A DNA stretch of 34,112 nucleotides from assembly GCF_019209865.1 (NCBI RefSeq), contig NZ_JAHUTT010000042.1:1-34112 (forward strand), read 5' to 3'. Origin of the DNA: Shewanella sp. NIFS-20-20 (lineage in GTDB: Bacteria > Pseudomonadota > Gammaproteobacteria > Enterobacterales > Shewanellaceae). The notes under the pieces were generated by a model. It did no database searches. It saw only the letters and a program-made list of their open reading frames with translations, and had not been told where the DNA came from. Within the stretch, counting starts at the first letter, position 1. Each line of letters opens with the position of its first letter. Of the stretch, positions 33,987 to 34,112 are shown piece by piece. Both the position numbers and the translations under genes were made by a program.

Positions 33987-34112
33987 CAGGGCGGGAGCAT
34001 ACTTTGATGGATTTATAACCCAAAGAAGACTCTTGCCCTATAATCATCGTTCCAACCCGCTTTCTTCATCTTCACTTTTTGGCTCGGCGCACCACAGTCG
34101 CATTGCTTGAGC
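33987..34112. other. Flank beyond the last CRISPR repeat, candidate leader
   Basis: By repeat orientation this should be the leader side, holding the array promoter and integration site. It is not strongly AT-rich. An IHF-like ATCAA lies about 18-22 bases from the repeat on the minus strand but departs from the consensus. The first 32 bases could instead be a further spacer whose next repeat was lost. I see no complete gene; the region is cut by the window edge. Confidence 0.4.

Overview
The window looks like a chromosomal segment of a marine-type gammaproteobacterium, most likely Shewanella or a close relative. The grounds are the protein sequences (UPRTase, PurM, PurN, NagD, AsnB, YecM, YdbH/YnbE/YdbL and YejK/YejL/YejM are all close to the enterobacterial forms), a DUF2986 protein, an ExeM/ExeS-type extracellular nuclease, moderate GC and short intergenic gaps. 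Species cannot be fixed from the sequence alone.

Layout. 1-124: probable right end of an IS4-family element. 167-3022: typical 2-Cys peroxiredoxin, Na+/H+ antiporter-family carrier and TspO. 3111-3570: decayed BLUF light-sensor gene. 3863-6531: upp divergent from purM-purN (pyrimidine salvage against purine synthesis, the same order as in E. coli). 6649-9364: nagD and asnB, with a short asparagine-rich reading frame directly before asnB. 9454-13466: small membrane and redox genes (YjdF-like, VOC, DUF445, ferredoxin-reductase fusion, membrane-anchored glutaredoxin, COG3235 permease-like). 13565-16255: lipoprotein, YqfB amidohydrolase, DUF2986 protein, MATE exporter. 16509-19129: L,D-transpeptidase, yecM, DUF938 methyltransferase, then hexose-6-phosphate mutarotase. 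19217-22913: ydbH-ynbE-ydbL, an envelope lipid-bridge operon. 23004-25896: large secreted nuclease gene broken by a 61-bp insertion. 26130-31480: PerM-type exporter, a signal-peptidase-like protein lacking both catalytic residues, then yejK divergent from yejL and yejM. 31621-31697: tRNA-Pro(GGG) with its own promoter and terminator. 31822-33986: type I-E-like CRISPR array of 36 identical 29-nt repeats. The window ends 126 bp past the array and no cas gene is inside it.

How the parts fit. Most of the window is housekeeping backbone: nucleotide and asparagine synthesis, envelope building (L,D-transpeptidase, YdbH system, YejM control of LPS) and redox defence. Accessory or decaying material sits at the left edge (IS end), around 3.1-3.6 kb (BLUF pseudogene), at 23-25.9 kb (broken nuclease) and at the right (CRISPR array). 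I found no clearly new multi-gene system. The observations most worth a second look are the signal-peptidase pseudoenzyme at 27300-28136, the Asn-rich frame before asnB, the duplication-driven break in the nuclease gene, and the structure of the CRISPR array and its ends.
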